A DNA stretch of 64,000 nt. Source: Paraspadella gotoi. Its lineage: Eukaryota; Chaetognatha. Both the position numbers and the translations under genes were made by a program. A model generated the notes under the pieces. That model worked only from the letters and a program-made list of their open reading frames with translations, did not search any database and was not told the origin of the DNA. The stretch spans positions 2,307,476 to 2,371,475 of the forward strand of contig JBJCIZ010000239.1 of NCBI GenBank assembly GCA_051294375.1, written 5' to 3'. The number at the start of each line of letters is the position of its first letter. The first letter of the stretch is position 1. Positions 1 through 47,200 of this stretch are shown one piece after another.

Positions 1-114
1 GTCCCGGCGGCGTCGAATTGGCGGAAAGGACGCCGCAGACGATGTCGCCGGCTTCTCTGCATTCCGCGGCCTTCGCGCAATTACATTTGCTCGGCTCGAA
101 TCTTACGCAGGGTA
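1..114 (+). CDS. possible upstream EMX exon, 3' end
   Basis: This is a GC-rich stretch at the window edge followed by a fair donor (CAGG then GTAATT). Reading from base 3 gives a plausible EMX-like low-complexity peptide containing AFAQLHLLGSNLTQ, but it ends in phase 1. The next exon at 941 needs phase 2. Reading from base 2 gives the right phase but a less EMX-like, arginine-rich peptide. Either the donor is different, a base is wrong, or this is not the neighbouring exon. Confidence 0.35.
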
Positions 115-940
115 ATTCGTGGGAAAAAATATCTTCAATCTAATTTGCATATTGTCGTTTTTTTGGTTTTTTTTGATTATGCATTGATAAAGTTTCGTTA
201 TGATATTTTACAAGTTTTTTTTTCGTTTTTTTCCTGCATTTATTGGTCATATTTAATTATGATTGGATCTCGAGAGGATGATTGCGTTTGTTAATACAAA
301 CAACTCGTTTATAATCTATAACATTCGTTCTTGGCATGAAATTTTGACTTCATTCTAATTCATTCGTTTGAATGTTTCGTCCGAATTAGACGAGTTGAGT
401 CCTTTTGAATTTCAATGGTAAGATAATACCAACGTTGATACGCTATGTTGTCAGTTATTTCTATAATTAATATTATATGATAATGATTCCTTCTTTTTCT
501 CTCTCTTCTCACTTATCACTTATCTCTTCTCACTTATCACTTATCTCTTCTCACTTAGGTTCTCATTCGCTCCCGGGATTCTCACCCCACCATCTCCCTT
601 CCATTCCCACTCAACCGGTTCCACTCAAAATTTCCCCGTCGATCAAGTGAGTGGAAAAAACACGTGACCCAGTCACGGTGACACTTAACCATAATTTCTA
701 TAACTAATTTAAACTAAAAGAAAATAAAAGCATTGTAATGATATTGATATAGATATGAGTTACGTCATTTTTTTTTTACAATGAATATTGACCATGATTA
801 TTTTTATTTGATATTTATGAATGATTATTGACTTGATGGGAGAAAACTTTACGTTTAAAATGAATTTTATTCATTCATAAAAGTAATATTATTAAGAGGA
901 CATAAGATTGAATTATGACCCCGGCCCTCGCTCTTTTCAG

Positions 941-35584
<34,644 letters not shown>

Positions 35585-36883
35585 CGGTGTTTGTGCCCCA
35601 TGATAAAGGCTATATAGTTTTATTTTTACTCATCCCTTAACAATGAATCAATTCTGCGCTCGGGTTCTGGTAACCGCTGATATATCATAATGTTGTAGTT
35701 TAGCGTTCTAATTTACATATTTTTGCATTATGTTCAATTGCTCTTAGAAGACGTTTTTGTAGCTTTGATCGGTCCATGTCATTTGGGTGTCCCGAGAAAT
35801 CGTAAAAATCTTTAATTAAAAAGTCGCTTTTAAAATACAATGAAATTTTGTCTTCAGCTGAGAAATTAAGAACCCAGTTTTATCTACTGTAAGCTTATGA
35901 ACTTTTTATGTATACAATAAGTTTTGAATAATTTTAAAATATGACGTAAGAATAAAATATTTTTTGTTATATTTACCTATTTTTTTTCTGAGACACTGGT
36001 TAAACGTAGATACTGTACATAGAAAAAAATAATAATTATGTACTGTATTAGAATCCTATACAATTATGCCTTATTAAATTTAAATTTACGTCTAAAAAAT
36101 TTCTTCGTTTCGTCCACTAAGTTACTAAAAAAATGATTAATGTTTAGTTAATTTTTTTTTTAATTAACGCGAAATATTAGCTATATTTCTAAACATCAAA
36201 AAAGGCAAACAAATATTTTTTTTCTAATTGCTGGCAGTTTTCCGAGTAACTAATCAGGCAGTCAGAATTAATCAAAAAGACAGAGTAGTTGTGTTCAAAC
36301 CCTTGTGCTGCAAACCTTTTTACTACTTAATTTGAAAAATATAAAACTGAAAAAAATATCATTTTTTAACTTCTTTTAAATTCAAGAGCAAAAAATTTAA
36401 TGATAAACATTGAGCATTCTTAATTTCTTTGCACGTTCGATTGCTCAATAGTGCGCTGCCTTCGTACGGCAAGTTCTGTTTAACAGTAAATTTTCTTGTT
36501 CATTTGTTTTGTTTATGAATCTTACATAAAATATTAAAGATAGCGCTCACTACAGAACTTAGTGACTTCTTAAATTATACAAAAGATCGACTCCAATAAG
36601 ATTTTTTTTTTCACTGACACATTTCTATTTATTACATATTAATTGAAAATTTGAAAAATAAACCAAATATACGTAAAAAGCAATTTTAATTATGACCGTA
36701 CTGTCGACTCTTTTTGATATATTCTAAAAAAAAGTTACGAAAATATTTCGACTAGAATTATTCGTAACCGAATAAAAAAAGCTTGCCCCGTTTTTTTTTT
36801 ATTATTCTTTAAAACGGAGCATGTCGTCCGCGGAAATATATTGTAAAATTGATATTTAATACCAAATTAATAGCAAAAACATA
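35585..36883. other. intergenic EMX-ABCA interval
   Basis: This 1.3 kb of AT-rich DNA holds the presumed EMX 3' UTR and the ABCA promoter and 5' UTR. It is notably poor in the microsatellites and MITEs that crowd both genes. No TATA box at a clear distance from the ATG was recognised. Confidence 0.6.
35951..35956 (+). terminator. candidate EMX polyadenylation signal
   Basis: AATAAA lies 367 bp after the EMX stop codon in AT-rich sequence. It is the first canonical hexamer seen after the stop, and a T-rich stretch follows. Only transcript data would confirm it. Confidence 0.45.
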
Positions 36884-37015
36884 ATGGAGGAGGATATCGC
36901 CGAAGGGAAGGACCAGTCGATCGCCGAAGATAAGCGTCAGCCGAAAGTGAAGTACTCGGTTCAGGCCGCGCTCGCCGCCAATCAGTTCGAGGAAGGCGGT
37001 TTTAACGAAAACAAG
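36884..37015 (+). CDS. ABCA putative first coding exon
   Basis: The ATG is followed by 44 hydrophilic codons ([20 protein letters not shown] at the start, ending NENK) and a donor AAGGTTTCC. G/C-rich codon use matches later exons. The peptide has the IAEG...IAED pattern that recurs in the linker exon at 47291, which supports membership of this gene. It ends in phase 0, whereas the next recognised exon (37906) needs phase 2, so an exon is missing between them. Confidence 0.6.
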
Positions 37016-38651
37016 GTTTCCTTATACTATACTAAAAGTACTATACTATACTATACTAAAAATCTTTGAAAACTTTTTTTTTCTTTAAGTTATAGAGAAA
37101 AAAAAGTTTCCAAAGATTTTTAGCCGAATCCGGTTATAGCAGATCCTCTGTAGTTCGCTTTGTACCCATAATCTCGTCGATATGTCGCTTCGATCGTATC
37201 GGAACGTCCAACAATGATAAATTGTCCCGTCGCTCCCTCAGTCCGTCCCCCTTGAGCTTATACTATATTCTATAGCTATAGCTATTCTATAGCTTATTCT
37301 ATAAGTTATGGAACGCCAATCGTTAGTATTTGCTGACATGTTTGCGACTTCGGCCCAATCAGAAAAAAAGGACTCGTTACAAACGCAACAACTGCCTCGT
37401 TTTCAAGTTGCTGTTGCTGAAAAACTTGAGAATATCCATTCGTCGAAAATGCATGTTCGCCACGATGCTGTTCATTCCTGCGTTTTTATGGTGAGAGAGA
37501 GAGAGAGAGAGAGGGAGACAACGCGAAGACCTGATTAACGATTACTCGGTACCCACATTGTCCAACTTAAATCGTTGTTTATTAATTGATCGAGCAATTA
37601 CGTTTTTTTTTTTAAATTTATTAATTGCCCAAGCAGAAGAATAAAATACATATTCATTGATAGGGAAGCCAGGTACTCTGGGATTGAATAAACGAGACCG
37701 TGAGAGAGTCTTGATTGAAAGCTTGCAGGGATCTGCTAAGTCATTATCTTGTAAGAGTGATGGAGTCCTTAAACTACCAAAAGCCTGTCCAAAGTGTCCA
37801 AAGTCAGGGGCAAGACAGCTTATTCATTAAACGAATGGATAATTTTTATATTGATAGTACCAATCTCATAAATGAATTTCCCTTTCTCCTTTCCGACCGA
37901 AACAGCGTCCTCAGCATCTTTCTCTTCAAATACGTCTTCGATCCGACGAGCTACCCCAAACCCACCGTGTTCGAGCCATTGCAGATTGACGCCCTTCCGC
38001 CGGCCGCCATTCCCTTTCAAAGCCTGCAGAACATCTTGGTCGTGTCGCGGGACCCGATGGCCCAGTTCGCCATGATCCACGGGATGGTTCTGCCGGTGCT
38101 CGCCGGAATCGCTCAAAGTGATAAATCATTATGGGATTTCAATTTGATTTGTTTCTATCCGAGTTGGCCGTAAGACATCTGAGAAAAAATATCAAATTTT
38201 TTTGGAAGCGTAATCCACTCCACATGACGATATTTAAAAAAAAAAAAAAAAGCTATGAATTTTATTCAAAATATTGTGTGGCAAGCTAAGACCAAACAAT
38301 GCTTGCCAAAATACTATAAAAAATCAAGATGATCTTGAATCTTGGTCTTAGACACTCGCAATTGCTTTTTTTTTTTAACCAAATTTTTCAATCATCTACG
38401 TTGCCGTCATCCTTGTGTTTGATGTCGTTGCATCATCTTACCTATGGTGGACTAAAATCCACCAACCGTCCATCAGCGGCCATTGGTGCCTGAGGCAAGT
38501 CATTCGCCTCCCAACCCAAAGGTCCGGGGTTCTTGCCCGGTGGTCGCCTCGCAGTTAAGAGGGACGGGGCGCTTAACCCGCCTTTAACACGGCGTTACAG
38601 CCTGATCCGAAGCTCAGGGACTGCTTATATTGAACGGTTCTGTCATTAACA

Positions 38652-38689
<38 letters not shown>

Positions 38690-40955
38690 CCTTCTTCATT
38701 TCAGATCCAAACCTGATTCCCAAGTCCTCCTTAGAGCAGACCTCCGAGGTTCTCGGCGTCGTCCGAAACCTCCAGCGCTTCAAGATCGGATTCGCTCCTC
38801 GAACGTCGAAGACTCTGAGGGTGATGAACAGGGTCGCCCGAAGGCTCAATCTCGACAAGGTCGTCGACTTCGGCTCTGAAAAAACCATGGTCGACGCTAT
38901 CAACGATGGTTAGCGGCAGAGTTGGGGTTTGGAAACCCTGGACCTAGTTGACGTTAGCCGATGGCTTTACTCTTTGAGCCACCGGGTCACAACTGAGGGG
39001 CGGGCTGAACCTGGGCAATGCCCGTTATGGAGAGAAAAAAAAAGAAACAAAGAAAGAAAGAAAGAGAAAAAGAAAAAAAGAAGAGAAAGAAAAGAAAAGA
39101 AAGTAAGAGAGAGACAAAACGAAAGAAAAAAAGAAGGAGAGAGAGATAGCGTAAAAAAGAAAGAAAGAAAGAAAGATTGTAGCAGAACGACTTCCTCCCC
39201 CCCCCTTCTTCCTCTCTCCCACTATATGAGTGGGACTCTGGTAATGAATTATATATTATTTGTTATCTGTATCTTCAGTGTATCTTCAATCTTCAATTGG
39301 ACTTAAAAATAAATTTACTACTATATGCAAATGAGATTGATGAAATCTCAATCTCATTTAGAATCTATCTCTTACACCACCTCCCTCCCTTCAATCCTCC
39401 ATCCCCCCACAAACCTTCCCACAGAATTGGTGCTCAAATTGACGAAAGGTATCGACGCTGGGCTCAGAGTTCGGTTCGCGTCTTTTCTCTGTGGGATTTA
39501 CTTCGACTTCAAAGGATCGAAAGACGTTAAACTTAAAATCCGATTCGCTTCGGATTCCATATACACCACCGATTTCTTCAGGCATATGCTGTGGAGAAAG
39601 TGATGAATAAATAAATTTATTTAAATTAATAATAAATAATACTAATAATAATAATAATAGTAATAATAATAATATTAATTATTACAATAATAATAATAGT
39701 AATAATAATAATAATAATAATACTAATATAAATAATAAGAATAATAATATTAATAATAAAAAAAATAATAAAAGTAGAAATAATAATAAGAATACTAAAT
39801 GATAAATAAATATTAAATTATGAAAACAATTTAAGACAGAAAACCAAGTAGCATATTTTTTTCGAAATTTCCCTTAAAAACTTGAAAACTTAAGCTATGA
39901 CTACCTTCATTTTATATTTTTTTTTATCATTTTGGAAATTATCCTAAAGCTGAGTTCAAGCAAATCTAAAAAATATTTTATCCTTTAATCTATCCTCTGC
40001 GATGCTATAATTATTTATCAAACAAATTACATTTTTTAAGGTTAATCCCTAAATCCCTCATCTTTTCGCGACCTAAAAAAATCAAATTGATACAAAAGAT
40101 ATTTTAATAACCGTCTCAAAGCCAAAATGAAAGGTGTGCAGGTCCCTGTTGAAGGAACGAAACATTAAGTGAAATTTTAATATTTTATAGGGTTGGTAAC
40201 AACTCCGGTGCTTGGTGGACGGAGTACAAGTTCCGAGACTCCAACCGCTTGGGTCCGTGGGACGGGGAGTCAGCAAGATCCTCTCCCAATTATTATTTGA
40301 AGGGTGAGTTACTTGATTTAATTTCTTAGCCCTCTGCGGCCTTATTTTCCCAGAGCGTCCTATTTTATCTTCTATTTAAAATTAAGTTTATTTTTAGGTT
40401 TTGAGTTTAAAGATTATATTGAGGAATTGGTTATAATTAGATTATAATTAAAGTTATAGATTAGGTTAAAGATTAAGGATTAAGTTTAACAAAATTGGTA
40501 CATCCAATGTGTTGCATCGCAGTAACTTTTTTAGCCTATATTATTCCTTAAAGTTTTAGGAATTTTTTAAAGGCGACATTGAGCAGTCACTTAGATTGGA
40601 TGTTTTTTCCTGTCTTAACAAATGAGCAACCAACTATAAGCGAGTTATGAATATTTTTAATGTAAGTGGGACAGACTGAGGAAAGATATACCAACCGCTC
40701 GCAGCGCAACTAAAGATTTAAGGGTAAGGGATTAGGTAATAGGATTAAAATTAAGGATTAGGCTAGGGTTAGGGATAACAATTATAAATTATAAAATAAA
40801 AGTTAGGAATTAAGTAATGGGTTCAGTAATATTTTAAGATTAAATAATTAAGTTTAGTAATTAAGGAACTGAAATGGGGCGCTTTTGTGAAAAAAAAAGA
40901 GCCGTTTTTCGTCGTTTAATTTTTTCCCGGTTTCGATCTTTTTCTTTCTTTCGTT

Positions 40956-41049
<94 letters not shown>

Positions 41050-43238
41050 ATCCGTAAGGCTTCATCGCCGTTCAATGGGCGATATCAAAGGCGTTGCTGG
41101 AGGAGGACCTGAAAATCTCCAAAGACTTCGAGGAGCAGACGCGTCGATTTCCTTTGGTTTCGTCGCAGAAGATGGCTTATCCTCCCTATGTGCAAACGAA
41201 GATGTTGGAGGCGAAAATCTTCGTCGTCTACTTGGCCTCGTTCATCGTCATATTTTGGGGTGAATTCGATGAGATTGTGAGGAATTTTCGATGCCTTCAC
41301 GTCGCGCGATCGCGCGTTCTCTCGGCGTCACCTTTTCCTTGGGGTTTTACGAAGGGACGGACGGACATGATTCGATTTTTGAAAAATAATTTAAGTGACC
41401 GTCCGACAAAACTATAGGGGACGACCGACAAAGTGATATTATTGATTCGTGAACAGAAAAATGTAACAGCTCCTCGTCATCGGTTTCGTTTCAAAATTCG
41501 ACTTCGGCCACGCCTCAATTTTTTACCACCCACCAGACATGATCCGCATCGTGGGCCTGGAAAAGGAAACGGGCATGAAGGAGATGCTGAGCATCATGGG
41601 AGTGGGTCACAGCATGCAATGGGCCGCCTGGTGGACGCGCAGCTTGATCATCGTTATTCCCGTCGCCGTCGTCGTCTCCGCCACCATGGCAATCATCTTC
41701 AACTACGTCTCCTTCTTCGTCGTCTTCGTCCTCTTCTTCTTCTTCTTCATCGCTTTCATCGCCCTGGCCTTTTTCATCACTTCCTGGTGATGGTGATGAT
41801 GATGATGATGAAAAAGTTTATAAAATTAAATGTAATAAATCTAATTATAATCGCGTCATTTAAACGAATTTGGGGATAAAAAAAATGGTTCAAATACTTC
41901 GGCGTTTTTTTTTTTTGTTTTTTTTAAAACAAAGATTGATGAGCAGCAATTATTACTGTAATTATCGTAATTATTTTAAATACGGTAATTATAGTAATTA
42001 TCGTATTGACCATCATTTAAACAAATTTGTGATAAAAATGGTTAAAATACTTCGGTGTTTTTTTTTTTGTTTTTTTTAACAAAGATTGATGAGCAGTAAT
42101 TATTACTGTAACTATCGTAATTATTGTAATTATTGTAATTATTTTAAATACGGTAATTATAGTAATCATCGTATTGACAATCAATTAAAATTAATTAAAA
42201 TATGAACCAATGTTTTATTAAACGAGTTACAAATGAGAAACGTTTAAAAATTCTAAAGATCCGTAAAAAATTTGAGTCTTAAAAATAAAAAAAATTAGTC
42301 AATTTTTTTTTCCTTTTTCTCAAATCGATCAGTTGACTCGCGAGCGTCGCGGAAATTTCCAGTATTTCCCCCCCCCCCACACTCCCCCCCATTAGGGTGT
42401 CCTCCGCGATGACGGCCGGCGTCATCGGCTTCGGGATTTACTTCGCGATGCTGGTGATGACTTTCTACATCAAGGAGACGACGGCGTTCGGATACAAAAT
42501 GGCGGCCTCTCTTCTCATCAGCGTCGCCTTCAACAGCGGCTTCGACTTTATCCTTCACTACGACAATCATCGAGCTTGGTTAGACCTCGGACTCATCAAC
42601 ACGCCCGTTTCGGTGAATACATTTTTTTTTATTTGGGGGGGGGGTGTTTCAATAAGTCACTCTTTTGGTCGGTCGGTCCGTTCCATTTACGTTTACTTTC
42701 GAACTCTCTAACTTTTCTCTCGGTTGCGCTTTTGTTACGTTTGCTCAGAGTGAAAGAACTGCTGGCGCCACCTTTTGTTTTTAAAGAAATATCATGAAAA
42801 TGAAACAGAATTTCTTATGCGGTGCGTGTCGAAACTCTTTGGCCCTGCCACTGCACAATTTATCGCTGTAATCGCGTGATCACCCAGACACCTTTGAATT
42901 ACCGTTCTTGTTACTTTGATCAAATGGGCAGGCCTCGGTTATACCTATTGCTTTTAGTTTTGCCGGGCCTGCTTATAACTTTTACAATAATTGTAAACCC
43001 TATCCACATCCTTTGCAGATCAACAAACACTACACTCTTCTCCACTCGATCCTCATGCTCATGCTGGACGCTTTCATCTGCATCGTCCTCACCCGCTACG
43101 TGGAGGAAGTGAGTCCGGGTAAGTTCGGCGTCGCCAAGCATCCCTGCTTCTGCTTCTTCAAGTGCTGCAGCGACGCGAGGAAGAGGAAGAGGATGAAGAT
43201 GATGCAGTACGAACCGCAGCGAGGTGACGGAGTGGGGG

Positions 43239-43283
<45 letters not shown>

Positions 43284-44111
43284 AGGAATTAGACAGAGTA
43301 TTTCTCGTGACATGACATTACATGACATGACGCTACATGACATGACATGACATGCGCTAACAAACAATTAGATTTGAGGTTTTTTTCTGTCATAACAAAT
43401 GAGTAATCATCAACCATAGGCAAATTATATGCATTTTTAACGTAAGTGACTGACGGACCGACAGAAAATTGACTTATAGTGACTTCTAGTTACTTATAGT
43501 GACTTAAAGAGTCAAACAAACAGAGAAAATAATGCGAGAAAATATGAGAAGAAAAGAGAAGAGAGGAGAGAAAATTTACAGAGAAAGAAAGGAAGGGAGA
43601 AAATGTTGAGTTCCAACCTTCGCGAAAAGAAAAAAAAAACAAAAATTTCTTTCCAGATTATGGAGATATCGAACCTGATGAGTTTTACGAAGTCAGACAA
43701 ACGGATCATACGATCGGAATCGCCATTCGGGACCTCGTCAAAGTACAATTATATATTTACCATAAGTTTATACAATATACAATATACAACCCGTGTATCG
43801 GCGACCGACTGTTTACAGGTTTACGGATCGGGAGCGTGCGCCAACAAAACCAAATACAAAAGAGCAGTCAACGGAATCTCGCTCAATATGTATGAAGAGG
43901 AAATCTTCGTGCTTCTGGGCCACAACGGAGGTCTGTGTGGTGAAGCCCTTGTTCTTATTGGTATTGATATTAGCGCAAAGTTAGAAGAGTTTGAATTTCA
44001 TTTTCAACAACGGTTTATTTCAATAAAAACGGACATGTTTCGGCTTAACTACAAGCCTTCATCAGCGTTAAAAAAGAGTTAGTGAATTTGAAACAAATTA
44101 TGTGCATAAAG

Positions 44112-44205
<94 letters not shown>

Positions 44206-47200
44206 GCTTGTAGTTAAGCCGAAACATGTCCGTTTTTATTGAAATAAACCGTTGTTGAAAATTAATTTCAAACTCTTCTAATTGTTACACAACGAAATGA
44301 AAGGATTATACCACAATAGCGCAAAATTATAAAATGGCACGTTCGTTTCCATTCCGAGTCATCAGCACGATTTCCTTTCGGGAAGAAGCGATCGATTTCG
44401 AAATATTGAAATTGTCAATCAATAGTCAAATAATCCAATTTGCAAAACAATCCGCTGCCAACGAAGCCAGTTTAGAATTCAATTCTTATTTGTTTCAGAG
44501 TCATGATTTCGGCAGAAGATTTAGTAGTTAATAGTTTGATTCGGTCTTTTCATGCCAATATAATATAAAAGAAAAACCAAATTATTTCTGGAAGTAACAT
44601 AATATTTATTTTTAAATAAGCACTGATCTTCAGAGACTTCTGTCTCCCTCCGTCCCTCCCTCCATCCCTCCGTTTATTAGCGGGAAAGTCTTCCACGATG
44701 AACGTTATAACTGGATACTATCCGCCCACTTCCGGTAATAAAATCCTTATACATTCCAATTCGGTACAATTTTACGAATTATCATTTGTAACCGCATTGG
44801 TCAAAAAAAAAAAAAAGGGAACGTTTGGGTCAACGGGCTCAACACCAAAGACGACATGGACCTCATCCGCGAGAAATTGACGTACTGCCCACAGCACGAC
44901 ATTCTCTTCGGCGATTTGACCGTCGAGGAGCATTTGATGTAATTCAATGTATTTTAATGTAATTCAATGTAGAAATCGACCACTTTAGTTTAGAGCCGAT
45001 CTTTGTCAATGGTGTGGGTCGGAAGTTTTGATTTTGGAACCTTCCCGAATGAAACTTCATACATTTCCGAGAAAAAAACTTTCAATTGGACCAAAATTTT
45101 TTTTTTAGAATGGCTAGAAGGACTAGTAATTAATTGTTTTAATATTTATTTATAGATTATATCTTGTCTAACCCCGTATGATCCCACTCGAGGTTCTTCG
45201 GGACGCTGCAGGGGATCAGCAAGGATGACATGGAGAGTCACATCGGCTCCATGTGCCACGACTTGAAGATGGAAGACAAAAGGAAAACGCGAACGAAGAA
45301 TCTCTCCGGCGGAACCAGGCGGAAAACTTCAATGGCCATGGCGCTCATCGGTAAAAACGGATCGAATTAGTTGGGGAAAGCGATGAGATAAATTGTCCCT
45401 AATTGTCCCTAATTATGACCTTTTTAGTTGCGCCGCGAGTATAAGTCACTTTACGGTCGGGTCGGTCTGGCCCGTCGGTCGATATGTTCTGTACATTGGT
45501 CTGGCCCACTTACGTTAAAAAATGCATATAATTTATAATTTGATCATTTGTTAAGACAGAAAAAATTCAAATCTAAGGGACTGCTAGCGCCGCCTTCAGG
45601 AATTATTAAAACTATAAGGAATAAAAGACAGAATTTTAATGTGGTGCATGTCATAAATACACGGGCGAAGAAAGTTTTTTAGTCATGTCATGTTATATCA
45701 TGTGATGAAAAAGAAATACACATAAAAAGTTACTGCGGCGCAACACATTAGAATTACCATTCGTGTTTTTCTTTTCCTCTCCAAGGCGACGCGAGAGTGA
45801 CTATATTGGACGAACCGACATCCGGTGTAGACGTTTCCGCCAGACATTGCATATGGCAGGTATTGTATTTGTATTGTATTTGTAAGTCTTAAAGATTATT
45901 TTGCGTTATTTCTGAAGACCAAGTTCAAGAACGTCTTAGTTATGAAATATAGTTTTTTTTTCAGGAGAAAGGTTCCATCACTTCACTAATTAAATGTAAA
46001 CAAACATTACCAGGTGATTCACAAAGCGAGAAGTCACCGAACCATCATTCTTTCCACTCACTTCATGGACGAGGCGGAGGCCCTCGCAGATCAGGTGGCC
46101 ATCATGGCTGCCGGCCTCATCGTCTGCTGCGGATCCACGGCGTTTCTCAAGAGAAAGTTTGGGCTTGGATATCACCTCACCATCGTTAAAGGTAAAACTG
46201 GAAGGAACGGTAATTTTAAAGGGTTCATGTATTAATATTTTTCCCATTAAGGAACGTGCAGCAAAAGCATTTTACTGTACATACTGCATTATTAGGCTGT
46301 CAAGTAGTAAGATGCTCAATTGCTCACTGTGTCATGAGATATGTTCCATTGCTCCTTTTATTGCTAATGTAATAAAAAACAATTGTAATTCCAATGTGTT
46401 GCGCCGCAGTGACTTTATTTTCACGTGTATTTCCCTTAGATCACATGATATGACATGACATGACATGACTAAAAAACTTTTTGGCCTGTGTATTTATGAC
46501 ATGCACTGCATCAAAATTCTGTCTTTTATTCTTTAGTTTTAGGAGTTCCTGAAGGCGGGGCGCGCAATCTCTTATATTTGAGGTTCTTTCTGTTTAAACA
46601 AATGAGCAACTAACTATAGGCAAATTACATGTATTTTCAGTGGAACAGACCGACGGACAGACATACCGCCCGACCGACAGACAGACCGAAAAAGTGACTT
46701 ATTGAGTTGATCCGCGAGTACTCGCGGCTCAACTTAAAAAAAACAGTTCCGTTCAGGCCCGAAGTGCGACGTGAGCGCCATGTTGGCGTCGATCGAAGGC
46801 TTCGTCCCCGGATCTAAGCTTGATCGTGACATTGCGGGAGAAGCCAACTTCTTGATTCCCAAGACCAACCCTAAGCTCTTTCCGGGTATCGCGGTGTATC
46901 CCATCGATATATTTATATATATATATATATATATAAAAATTGAACTAAGGCAACTCTCGTGCGTTTTTTTTTTATGCTTACGATTTTATTCAACTCTGTT
47001 TTGAAGCTTTGTTCGAATATTTGGACAACAATAAGCAGGAGCTCGGAATTCTCTGTTACGGAGCAACTATGGATAGTATGGAGGAAGTTTACATTCGAGC
47101 AGGCGAAGCCAGAATCGAGGCCGAGATCGAACAGGCCAACGCCAATGTAATTGCCGCGGTATTAAAATATATTAGCTAATCCGTCGTCATTATTTAATAT

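Noticed and set aside
915-940. ATG at 915 as EMX start codon
   Set aside because: It lies within a strong polypyrimidine acceptor and right after an in-frame stop; use as a start cannot be excluded but would give an unusually short N-terminus.
37308-37538. Possible ABCA exon starting [11 protein letters not shown]
   Set aside because: No conserved motif, no donor before the GA repeat and no phase agreement with 37906.
41433-41879. 148-codon open frame over the helix 3-4 exon in another frame
   Set aside because: It is a shadow of exon 41537-41786; the ABCA frame has conserved motifs and proper borders.
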